NCBI GenBank assembly: GCA_963169455.1
Contig: CAUJDW010000159.1
Coordinates: forward strand, 1-64,000
Length of the DNA stretch: 64,000 bases
Source of the DNA: Bacteroidota bacterium
GTDB lineage: Bacteria > Bacteroidota > Bacteroidia > Chitinophagales > Saprospiraceae
Reading direction: 5' to 3'
The translations under genes and the position numbers were made by a program. Shown piece by piece: positions 42,101-48,177 of this stretch. A model generated the notes under the pieces. The model saw only the letters and a list, made by a program, of their open reading frames with translations, did not search any database and had not been told where the DNA came from. Numbering within the stretch: position 1 is the stretch's first letter; every line of letters begins with the position of its first letter.

Positions 42101-43216
42101 GCCCCCCCGGGCGCACCCGCCATTTTTTCGGCCGAACCTGCCGCCATACAACTGGCCGTAGAAGACACGGGCGCCGGCATCCCGGCCGAATCTCTGCCTT
42201 TGATCTTTGGCCGTTTCCACCAGCTTGACGGCACGGCCGGCGGCAGCGGCATCGGCCTGGCTCTGGCCAAAGAACTGGTTCATCTGCTGGGCGGTGAAAT
42301 CGGCGTGGAGAGCTCTCCCGGCCGGGGTTCTGTCTTCACCCTCACGCTGCCGGCCCGCCGGGCCGCCGCGCCAGGGCCGGTGCATGGCCGCCTGGCGCCG
42401 GCCCCAAAACGACAACCGGCGCCGGCAAACCCGCCTGCCCCCGGGCCGGATAAACGCCCCATACTGCAAATCGCGGAGGACAATGCCGACGTGGTGCGCT
42501 ATCTCCGCGCTTGCCTGGAATCCTCCTACCAACTGCTCACCGCCTCAACCGGCGACATGGCGCTCGGCCAGGCCCGCGCCCAGGTTCCCGACCTCATCAT
42601 CAGCGATATCATGATGCCCGGCCTCGACGGCTTTGAACTATGCCGCGCGCTGAAAACCGACGAACGCACCAGCCACATCCCCATACTGCTCCTCACCGCC
42701 AGGGCGGACCACCATTCCCGCCTGGAGGGCTTGCAGCATGGCGCCGACGCTTACCTCGTCAAGCCCTTCAACAAAGAAGAACTGCTCCTGCAAATCCAAA
42801 ACCTCCTGGAGGGCCGCCGGAAACTGCAGGCCCACTACCTCGCGCTGGCCACCCTGCCCGCTCCGGCCGCCGGCGCCACGGCGAACGAAGAAAACGCCTT
42901 TGTTCTGAAAATCAGGGCCATCGCAGAGGCCCACCTCGACGACCCCGGCTTCGAGGTCGAACAACTGTGCCGCGAAGCCGGCATGAGCAAGTCCAACCTC
43001 CACCGCAAGCTCACCGCGCTGACCGGCCATTCCGCCAACCGCTTTATCCGGCGCATCCGCCTGTCCAAAGCCTGCGCCATGCTGCGCGACCCCAGCCGTT
43101 CCATCGTCGCCATTGCCTATGATTGCGGGTTTAACGACGCAGTGTATTTCACCCGCATGTTCCGGCAGGAATTCGGGATGACGCCCTCGGAGTGGCGAAG
43201 CAGGAATAGCGGCTAA
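39131..43216 (+). CDS. Hybrid two-component system protein: beta-propeller sensor, kinase, receiver, AraC output
   Basis: 1361 residues from the ATG at 39131 (signal peptide MAVLAAWVSVTGLFSQ). Two Lys codons lie just before this ATG, so a non-ATG start slightly upstream is possible. Domains: periplasmic propeller repeats (about 25-725, e.g. DGLWIGTKSGLNFLN), Y_Y_Y (about 730-795), membrane helix (803-825), HisKA THEFRTPL (phospho-His860), HATPase (about 955-1075), receiver LIISDIMMPGLDG (phospho-Asp1159) and AraC domain (about 1255-1355). This is the classic Bacteroidota HTCS. No glycan genes adjoin it, so its target is unclear. A terminator and a 21-bp-spaced direct repeat follow directly. 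Confidence 0.92.
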   Translation: MAVLAAWVSVTGLFSQPKFTNPSRFSHRDGLPDNRVRCITQDGAGFMWFGTHDGLCRYDGSAAEVFRNIPGDSLSLSDNFINSIFYDEQRDGLWIGTKSGLNFLNLCTGKFKQYLNTPGKAGSLPGDEISKTMFKDRQGALWVGLSQEGLLRYIPSRDQFDHYAYQPGGAEKGSRLNRINHITKIGQDLYNDSILWAGTASGLLKFNKYRKEFTRYYYLAADGRSNILLNAVETFYLLPDGRLLLGCWGGFLVLFDPANGSFSHFSATLNTARFPEKQGVVYDILRKSDTEVWASTKQGMIVYDFDCGSITSEQLNDPETNAYYRASFLDRGGRVWGKSSEGVYCYGPLSEQFRNFSLDPFCTAKRFVVSDVLPARKESKLYAVIPGGKGLYTLDPPTGQWSVIPAAASFLNSRNAFKLRSALFLRDGRLLLVEENRLFTLSSNGKSLVPFPVQPNGLAAKYMEALQDRQGRVWITSVDGGLFSMDLGNESILNFKDGLLGKEEQGKGILIKAIFEDSRHNLWIAVNDGYSVYDSRRDRFLNFRLDRDTAYAFRSIENFAEGPSGRILLAGGHDGIGIANALDPGQGITGRLEIAADTPVKPAGIVKDKQGNFWCYDEKNLKKINARDETLEKFDGFHGLRSKKDDPEYLPINGLRALPDGQIAVLYKDGLGFSLFHPDSLRKNEELPQPYVRSFSVLGQKTAADTSLYYLSRITLPYSRNFFSFEFSAIAYIQPHRVRFKYKLEGLDKDWIYPPANRPYASYSNVWEGKYTLKIMAANSEGIWNHRPYTLKIHILPPWYRSWWALLLYAAAIAGAGFAAYRFLRYRLMIEMKLEQDRAEAQRLYELDEAKTRLYTNITHEFRTPLTVISGMAEQIHENPGRWLEEGTEMIGRHSANLLHLVGQMLALSRLEAGMLAVHLEQGDIVAYIRYLAESFHSSAAAKNISLSFESQWESLAMDFDPDKIMMIVSNLLSNAIKFTPEGGSVRVRLAPPGAPAIFSAEPAAIQLAVEDTGAGIPAESLPLIFGRFHQLDGTAGGSGIGLALAKELVHLLGGEIGVESSPGRGSVFTLTLPARRAAAPGPVHGRLAPAPKRQPAPANPPAPGPDKRPILQIAEDNADVVRYLRACLESSYQLLTASTGDMALGQARAQVPDLIISDIMMPGLDGFELCRALKTDERTSHIPILLLTARADHHSRLEGLQHGADAYLVKPFNKEELLLQIQNLLEGRRKLQAHYLALATLPAPAAGATANEENAFVLKIRAIAEAHLDDPGFEVEQLCREAGMSKSNLHRKLTALTGHSANRFIRRIRLSKACAMLRDPSRSIVAIAYDCGFNDAVYFTRMFRQEFGMTPSEWRSRNSG

Positions 43217-43240
43217 ATGCCGGTTTCTCGGCATTTTTTA
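43215..43240 (+). terminator. Rho-independent terminator of the hybrid regulator gene
   Basis: Eight-bp arms AAATGCCG (43215-43222) and CGGCATTT (43229-43236) with a 6-nt loop, continuing into TTTTTTA. The stem begins within the stop codon. Confidence 0.8.
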
Positions 43241-43255
43241 TCGGGCTTTTATGAC

Positions 43256-43290
43256 TTTGGGAGATTTGTACTGGTTTTTGGGAGGTTTGT
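43256..43290. promoter_or_regulatory. Second 21-bp-spaced direct repeat, probable AraC-type operator
   Basis: TTTGGGAGATTTGT (43256-43269) and TTTGGGAGGTTTGT (43277-43290) are 14-bp direct repeats with one mismatch and start exactly 21 bp apart. They lie between the propeller hybrid AraC regulator and the LytTR gene, 74 nt before the latter's start. The arrangement copies that at 19447-19480. Confidence 0.6.
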
Positions 43291-43363
43291 GCGGTATCAC
43301 TGCCGGGCCAGGTGATGAAATTGCAGCATCTGCAGCCGTTTTGTTCACCTAAAATTCGGTCAA

Positions 43364-43873
43364 ATGTCCCAGTCCCCGCTTTCCACGATATTATCAGATC
43401 AGTTCAGATATACACCCAATTGCCAATGGGCCGGCCATTGCCCCTTAATGGGCGCCTATCCGCATTCCACCGAAGCCCTGCATCCGAATGAGTCCGGACA
43501 TACTCCCGCTTTCCCGGAATGGCGGCAACTGCCCTGCCTGAAACCAAAGGCCGCCGCCGGCCTGTTCGGCATCCCCACCATCGGCGGCATAGAATTTCTC
43601 AAGGCCAAGGAGATCATCCGTTGTGAGGGGATGCAGCGGCTCACCAAGGTTTATACGGTAGAGGGCGTATTGCTCAGTTCCTACAACATCGGCGAATTCT
43701 GCCGGCTGCTCTGCCATTGTGGCTTCTTTTCCCCGCACAAGTCGCACCTGATCAACCTGCAATTCCTGCGCAGCTACAACCATGACGGGGTCATTACCAT
43801 GCGCGACGGCTCGCAGGCGCCGCTGGCGCGGAGGCGGAAGCAGGCGTTTCTGGAGCGGGTGCAGCGTTTGTAA
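43364..43873 (+). CDS. LytTR-domain DNA-binding protein without receiver domain
   Basis: 169 residues. The C-terminal half (about 75-169) is a LytTR domain: GGIEFLKAKEIIRCEGMQRLTKVYTVEG, FFSPHKSHLINLQFLRSYNHDGVITMRDGSQAPLARRRKQAFLERV. The N-terminal about 70 residues are Pro/His-rich, with no receiver domain or membrane helix. LytTR proteins bind repeated short sites in promoters. A 21-bp-spaced direct repeat just upstream suggests control by the neighbouring hybrid regulator. Its stop lies where a decayed ATPase gene on the other strand begins its truncation. Confidence 0.87.
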   Translation: MSQSPLSTILSDQFRYTPNCQWAGHCPLMGAYPHSTEALHPNESGHTPAFPEWRQLPCLKPKAAAGLFGIPTIGGIEFLKAKEIIRCEGMQRLTKVYTVEGVLLSSYNIGEFCRLLCHCGFFSPHKSHLINLQFLRSYNHDGVITMRDGSQAPLARRRKQAFLERVQRL

Positions 43874-44245
43874 TGATCTCGCAGATATTGATATCGTGGC
43901 CGTTGCGGTCGATGAGCAGGTCAAACTGAAAACCCGCCTCTTCCTCTGTCCCCTTTCTCAGAAAAGAAGAGGCAGTCGTATAGGCCCCGGAAATACCGAG
44001 CGCCTTTTTGATTTGTGGAATATGTTTGAGGCAGATGTTTTCAAATGTATACCCCGCCCAAACGGCATAAGCCTGCGTTTTGCTCCATTGCTGCCAAACG
44101 CCGGGGCCCGAACGACCTTGACGTGCGCCTCCGAATTGTCAAACAGGGAAGCATATAGCTTGGGGAATTCATCCCAAAGCAGGCCATTCTCCGAAAAGCA
44201 GAATATAAAAATTGATTTCTCGCGAAATCTACGTAAAAAAAGCAC
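43874..44245 (-). pseudogene. C-terminal remnant of an AAA-family ATPase with nuclease-like tail
   Basis: Minus-strand reading first gives LWDEFPKLYASLFDNSEAHVKVVRA (about 44195-44115). After a frame change and deletion it continues as VWQQWSKTQAYAVWAGYTF, ENICLKHIPQIKKALGISGA and FQFDLLIDRNGHDINICEII, ending near 43880. This is the conserved C-terminus of a family of prokaryotic ATPases with a DLLIDR nuclease-like motif. The ATPase half is missing and the final residues are lost at the LytTR gene end. It explains most of the 466-nt gap 43873-44339; 44250-44338 shows nothing recognisable. Confidence 0.8.
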
Positions 44246-44338
44246 ATTTCGCGGAATAAAGTATATGGATGTTATCTGCTTCGAACACCCTTGGTGGGAC
44301 GGCGCGGAGTGTGCCGTTTTGAGGGGAGCCGGGCCACA

Positions 44339-45334
44339 TTACTTCCAAACCATGCATCCAAAAAGCAAGCCGGCGGCCGCTAAAGCCAGCAGGCTCTGCT
44401 TGCTCAAATACTCCAAATGGGCCTTCAGCGCTACATTGTAATCTTCCAGCGCCAAAATGGCCTGATTTCCCCTGTTGATGGCGTAGATATCGATCGCTTT
44501 CAGGCGTATGAAGGGGTGCGCTTTTCTAACAATGGCATAATAGTAGTCCCTTTTGTCGGCCAACAAGGCCAGGCCGTCGCCCGGTTCGAGTTGGACGCCC
44601 CGGGCAGGCCACAGGGCGGCGCCCTTGAGATGAAATTCGATGCCTGGATATTCCCTGGCCTTCAATACCAGCCGAACGGGGGCAGTATCTCCATTTTCTT
44701 CTTCCTGCAAAAGAATGGGCTTCTCCGCCAAAACCACCCGCAGGTGTTCCAGCTTCCGGGCTTCCAGGGGTAATGCGCCGAGCCTCAGCTGGATGTACAA
44801 CAGGAACAACAGCGAAACGCCAAAGAGCAGGCCCGCCCACAGGAGAAAATGCTTTGCCTGCTCCTCGGCCATCGCAGCTTTTAAGGCGGGGTTCATTTTA
44901 ATGCCCGCGGTAAGCGCCTGTTTCAGTTCCCCGTAGTTGCGGTAGCGCCACTCCATGATTTTCAGGCGTTCTCCATTGCGCATTTCAAGAATAAGCGCAT
45001 TCCCCTGCCTGAATTTGCGGACAACAGTAAAAGCCGAAACCTCCTTCAGAGGGATTTGCTTATGTTTCAGGATAGTGCGCACCACGGCCTGATCTTCCAT
45101 TACTGTAATTGCCGGGTAGCTGAGCATGGCAACCGCCAGGAAGAATAGCGGTAGTATCCACAGCAGGTGAACAGCCAGGGATATGGAAATCTCTTCATAC
45201 CCCTTCTCCCGGGAAACCATGGCCATAATAACGGCGCCCGCCAGAATCAACAGAGGGCCCAAAAGGGCCAGCACTACATACAATATGGAAACTTTCGACT
45301 TAAAGGGTCTAAATGTACCGGGTTTCACTTTCAT
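44339..45334 (-). CDS. Membrane protein with PH-like segment, function unknown
   Basis: 331 residues from the ATG at 45334; a longer frame adds 12 residues. Two N-terminal helices (about 16-40, 58-78) precede a soluble stretch resembling a bacterial PH-like fold (VVRTILKHKQIPLKEVSAFTVVRKFRQGNALILEMRNGERLKIMEWRYRNYGEL). A third helix lies at about 160-185, followed by another soluble domain and a final hydrophobic C-terminus. I do not recognise the exact family. It stands alone on the minus strand between the decayed ATPase and the NusG-like genes. Confidence 0.6.
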   Translation of the reverse strand: MKVKPGTFRPFKSKVSILYVVLALLGPLLILAGAVIMAMVSREKGYEEISISLAVHLLWILPLFFLAVAMLSYPAITVMEDQAVVRTILKHKQIPLKEVSAFTVVRKFRQGNALILEMRNGERLKIMEWRYRNYGELKQALTAGIKMNPALKAAMAEEQAKHFLLWAGLLFGVSLLFLLYIQLRLGALPLEARKLEHLRVVLAEKPILLQEEENGDTAPVRLVLKAREYPGIEFHLKGAALWPARGVQLEPGDGLALLADKRDYYYAIVRKAHPFIRLKAIDIYAINRGNQAILALEDYNVALKAHLEYLSKQSLLALAAAGLLFGCMVWK

Positions 45335-45573
45335 TACTGGTTTAAATAAAAAACAGGAAAAGCTAATCAAAAAGCGCCAAATTTTAAGTTTTTTTTATCT
45401 GAAATCGCCTTAAAAAACTGGTATCCAAGCAGGTGTCGCATCTTTGAAAAGAGGCGAGCTGCTTGCCCTTTGCCGATGATTCGCCCAAAAAGCCGTTGAT
45501 GCGCGGATTTCGGCCGATAAGTGAATGGGGTTTGACAGAAAAGGATCTTTCCGCCAATTTCATGGGGATTTGC

Positions 45574-45599
45574 GGCGCTTCCAAACAAGCGGAGGCGCC
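45574..45599 (+). promoter_or_regulatory. Hairpin in the leader of the first NusG-like gene
   Basis: GGCGCTTCC and GGAGGCGCC can pair over 9 bp with one G-U pair and an 8-nt loop, about 75 nt upstream of the start at 45676. A role in attenuation or antitermination is only a guess. Confidence 0.3.
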
Positions 45600-45631
45600 G
45601 GTTCTCCACTTGACGCCGAACCCATGGCCCG

Positions 45632-46194
45632 ATGGGATTCAGGGACGGCGAAGCCGTAAAACCACCTTTTTGATCATGACATCAGCAAACTGCAGCACCC
45701 CCTGGCAAGTCCTCATCGTCCGCCCCCGCTCGGAGAAAAAGACCGGCCAACGCCTGCGCGAACTGGGCTTCGACGCCTGCGCGCCCACCCAGTGGCAGTA
45801 CCGGCAATGGAGCGGCCGCCGTAAAAAGGTGGAAGTCGTGCTGTTCCCCAACTACGTCTTCATCGCCGCCGACCCCGCCCGGCATAGCGAGGTTTTCCGG
45901 GCCGGCAACGTCCTGCGCTACCTGCGCCTCGGCGGCTGCCTCGCCGCACTGAGCGAGCGGGAAGTCACCATGATTAAACAACTTTCCGGCCAGGAAGCGC
46001 CGGTGTCCATCGCCTACGAGGGCTTCCGCGCGGGCGACGAGGTGGAAATCCTCGGCGGCAGCCTGGCCGGCTACCGGGGCCTGGTCACCGGACAAAACGG
46101 CGCGCGGCGGCTGCAGGTGGCGCTGCCGGGGCTGCATTGCTTTGCGCAGGTGGAGCTGCGGGATACGGAGCTGCGGAAAATACCTGTCTGATTC
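45632..46194 (+). repeat. Duplication unit 1 carrying a NusG-like gene
   Basis: About 560 nt, from ATGGGATTCAGGG upstream of the gene to ACCTGTCTGATT just after its stop, are repeated at 47286-47847 in the same orientation. The gene bodies differ at about 16 of 171 residues. Outside these limits the two copies are unrelated. Confidence 0.88.
45676..46191 (+). CDS. Specialised NusG paralogue (UpxY/RfaH-like antiterminator), copy 1
   Basis: 171 residues from the ATG at 45676; a longer open frame upstream lacks conserved features. The NGN domain (9-115) shows PWQVLIVRPRSEKKTGQRL, the core QWSGRRKKVEVVLFPNYVFI and VLRYLRLGG. A KOW domain follows (GDEVEILGGSLAGYRGLV, about 118-140). Such NusG paralogues load onto RNA polymerase at specific leaders and let it read through long operons. 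The candidate target is the nearby Tc-toxin operon, whose first gene alone is 7 kb. A near-identical second copy lies 1.65 kb downstream. Confidence 0.9.
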   Translation: MTSANCSTPWQVLIVRPRSEKKTGQRLRELGFDACAPTQWQYRQWSGRRKKVEVVLFPNYVFIAADPARHSEVFRAGNVLRYLRLGGCLAALSEREVTMIKQLSGQEAPVSIAYEGFRAGDEVEILGGSLAGYRGLVTGQNGARRLQVALPGLHCFAQVELRDTELRKIPV

Positions 46195-46232
46195 TAACAA
46201 AGTTTAATGAACCTGATTTTTGGAAATCAACA

Positions 46233-46352
46233 ATGAGTGAATCTTTCATCAGATTTCAAGACCATGCGCCAAAGCGTATTCAAACCACCTTAGACATCAA
46301 AACCTACTTGCCTGGCATCCAAACAAGCTTACTACCACTATGTGACAAATAA
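46233..46352 (+). CDS. Possible 39-residue ORF in the AT-rich insert
   Basis: An ATG at 46233 opens a 39-residue frame (MSESFIRFQDHAPKRIQTTL...). It has no recognisable motif, no clear ribosome-binding site and no homologue I recall. The surrounding DNA is AT-rich compared with the duplicated NusG units. It could be real or chance. Confidence 0.2.
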   Translation: MSESFIRFQDHAPKRIQTTLDIKTYLPGIQTSLLPLCDK

Positions 46353-46413
46353 GGTTAGGCTTGGGTTAGGATGGAAATACATCCGCTTAATTTTAATCTA
46401 AAAATGTTTAAAA

Positions 46414-47019
46414 ATGAAAACATCAAAATTTCAAATGTTCCTGTTGGTATTAACATCTATTTTCTTCATCACATTTACCAATTGCACCAAGGAAAAAATC
46501 CCTCTCCCCATAAATGAAGAAAAAGCTGCCGTGCATAAAGATGGAACCATTCCGGCTGAAATCACTTTCAGGTCCAGCGGGCCTTCTGCCAATGGGCAAG
46601 GATTCCTGAAAGCCGACTATCTGGAAGGATTTCAGACCTTTGCCTTTCATGCCAATACTGATAACAATGGTAATGTCACCGGCTCTTGGGAATCAAATTG
46701 GCAATCTCAAAACCCTGAGCTTGGTGGTAAGTTTCATGGCACGATTGACTGCCTGAATATATTGGCTGACGGGAAAACTGCAATCATGTCAGGAATTGTT
46801 ACCCATGTTACGGGCAATTGCTGTCCTTATTTTGGCTTTTATCCTGAAGTTGGGGGCATTGTATGGTTCGAGGTGCAGGATAACGGAGAAGGTGCAAAAG
46901 CCTCCGAAGATAAATTCTCAGACTGGGGGTACTTTGGTGAATTCCTGACAAGCTGCAATGACGAGTGGGAATTTTTTCTTTGGCCAATTGACAATGGGAA
47001 TATCCAGGTGAAACCTTGA
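46414..47019 (+). CDS. Putative lipoprotein of unknown function between the NusG-like copies
   Basis: 201 residues. A lipoprotein signal peptide (MKTSKFQMFLLVLTSIFFITFTNC, Cys24) precedes a mostly beta, Gly/Asp-rich mature part with HVTGNCCPYFGFYPEVGGIVWFEVQDNGEG. I do not recognise a family. Codon use is clearly more AT-rich than in flanking genes, as expected for recent transfer. It sits in the insert of about 1.1 kb separating the two NusG-like duplicates. Confidence 0.65.
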   Translation: MKTSKFQMFLLVLTSIFFITFTNCTKEKIPLPINEEKAAVHKDGTIPAEITFRSSGPSANGQGFLKADYLEGFQTFAFHANTDNNGNVTGSWESNWQSQNPELGGKFHGTIDCLNILADGKTAIMSGIVTHVTGNCCPYFGFYPEVGGIVWFEVQDNGEGAKASEDKFSDWGYFGEFLTSCNDEWEFFLWPIDNGNIQVKP

Positions 47020-47135
47020 TAGTTTTGCTGGTGCGGCCATCCAGAAGCGTTGATTTTATTGATTCGACTGGTGTTCAAAGATGTATTGACACCAGTACAA
47101 ATCATACAGAATCAGTATCTTCCTAATCGAAAAAA

Positions 47136-47176
47136 ATGAGAGAGGGGGACTGGAGTATCCGGAACCGCTCTCTCAT
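47136..47176 (+). promoter_or_regulatory. Hairpin upstream of the second NusG-like gene
   Basis: ATGAGAGAG (47136-47144) pairs perfectly with CTCTCTCAT (47168-47176) over 9 bp with a 23-nt loop, about 150 nt before the copy-2 start. It is followed by TTGTT rather than a long T-run. It could be an attenuator or the end of the AT-rich insert. Confidence 0.35.
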
Positions 47177-47285
47177 TTGTTCTCATGCCTGCACGGGGGG
47201 CAATTTTCGCCGCCTTTATCGGGACTTGCAGGTACTCCTTGCCAATCGGGAGAGGCAGCTCAACTCTTGGACGCTGATCCCCCAA

Positions 47286-47847
47286 ATGAGATTCAGGGAT
47301 GGCGAAGCCGTAACACCACAATTCGATCATGAAATCCCCATCTTGTACCCCCCCCTGGCAAGTCCTCGTCGTCCGCCCCTGCTCGGAGAAAAAGGCCGGG
47401 CAGCGCCTGCGCGAACTGGGTTTCGAGGCCTGCGCGCCCACTCAGTGGCAGTACCGGCAGTGGAGCGGCCGCCGCAAGAAAGAGGAAGTTGTGCTGTTCC
47501 CCAACTACGTCTTCATCGCCGCCGACCCCGCCCGGCATAGCGAGGTTTTCCGCGCCGGCAACGTCCTGCGCTATCTGCGCCTCGGCGGCTGCATTGCCGC
47601 GCTGAGCGAGCGGGAAGTGGCCATGATCAAACAACTCGCCGGCCAGGAAGCGCCGGTGTCCATCGCCTACGAGGGCTTCCGCGCGGGCGACGAGGTGGAA
47701 ATCCTCAGCGGCAGCCTGGCCGGCTACCGGGGCCTGGCCACCGGACAAAACGGCGCGCGGCGGCTGCAGGCGGCGCTGCCGGGGTTGCATTGCTTTGCGC
47801 AGGTGGAGCTGAGGGATACGGAGCTGCGGAAAATACCTGTCTGATTA
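47286..47847 (+). repeat. Duplication unit 2 carrying a NusG-like gene
   Basis: Direct repeat of 45632-46194, with the same 5' junction (GATTCAGGGATGGCGAAGCC) and the same 3' end (ACCTGTCTGATT). Copies are 1.65 kb apart. Confidence 0.88.
47329..47844 (+). CDS. Specialised NusG paralogue (UpxY/RfaH-like antiterminator), copy 2
   Basis: 171 residues, about 90% identical to copy 1 by eye, with differences concentrated in the first ten residues. NGN and KOW domains are complete (QWSGRRKKEEVVLFPNYVFI; GDEVEILSGSLAGYRGLA). Thirteen nt after its stop a small ORF begins, then the fused TcB-TcC gene at 48178, all on the same strand. This copy is the one next to the toxin operon, so it is the better candidate for the operon's antiterminator. 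Copy 1 may be redundant or redirected. Confidence 0.9.
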   Translation: MKSPSCTPPWQVLVVRPCSEKKAGQRLRELGFEACAPTQWQYRQWSGRRKKEEVVLFPNYVFIAADPARHSEVFRAGNVLRYLRLGGCIAALSEREVAMIKQLAGQEAPVSIAYEGFRAGDEVEILSGSLAGYRGLATGQNGARRLQAALPGLHCFAQVELRDTELRKIPV

Positions 47848-47856
47848 TTCCCGCCA

Positions 47857-48141
47857 ATGCATACCGATCGAATAAAAGACATCTATTGCTCCGCCGTCGA
47901 AGGCGAACCGTCCGCCCCTGCCGATGTGGTGGTGACGATGGCCGACGGGGAGCGGTATGTCGCTTCGTTCATCCCCTTCGGCTGTATTTCGGATTTATTG
48001 AAACCCAAGCGGGGCGAGACGGCCTACTTTTGGGCCAAACACCTGGTGCTGGTCTCCGACTGTCGGCCCGACACGGTGGAACGCGTAGTGCGGGCAATGG
48101 CAGAGGAGGGGGAATTGGGGGAAGGGTTTGGGAGGGTGTGA
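47857..48141 (+). CDS. Small cytosolic protein of unknown function preceding the toxin gene
   Basis: 94 residues (MHTDRIKDIYCSAVEGEPSA...). No signal peptide or membrane helix is present, and the predicted content is mixed alpha/beta (ADVVVTMADGERYVASFIPFGCISDLL; FWAKHLVLVSDCRPDTVERVVRAMAEEG). I do not recognise the family. It is squeezed between a NusG paralogue (13 nt) and the TcB-TcC gene (36 nt), so it is very likely part of the toxin operon. Confidence 0.6.
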   Translation: MHTDRIKDIYCSAVEGEPSAPADVVVTMADGERYVASFIPFGCISDLLKPKRGETAYFWAKHLVLVSDCRPDTVERVVRAMAEEGELGEGFGRV

Positions 48142-48177
48142 AGCAAAGGAATTTTGAGCAACAAGCAGCGCAAAATC

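Noticed and set aside
43782-44441. 219-codon plus-strand frame after the LytTR gene
   Set aside because: It overlaps the LytTR gene out of frame, and the opposite strand shows recognisable ATPase remnants instead.
45463-45675. 71-residue N-terminal extension of NusG-like copy 1
   Set aside because: Absent from copy 2, no conserved residues; NGN domain starts right after the ATG at 45676.
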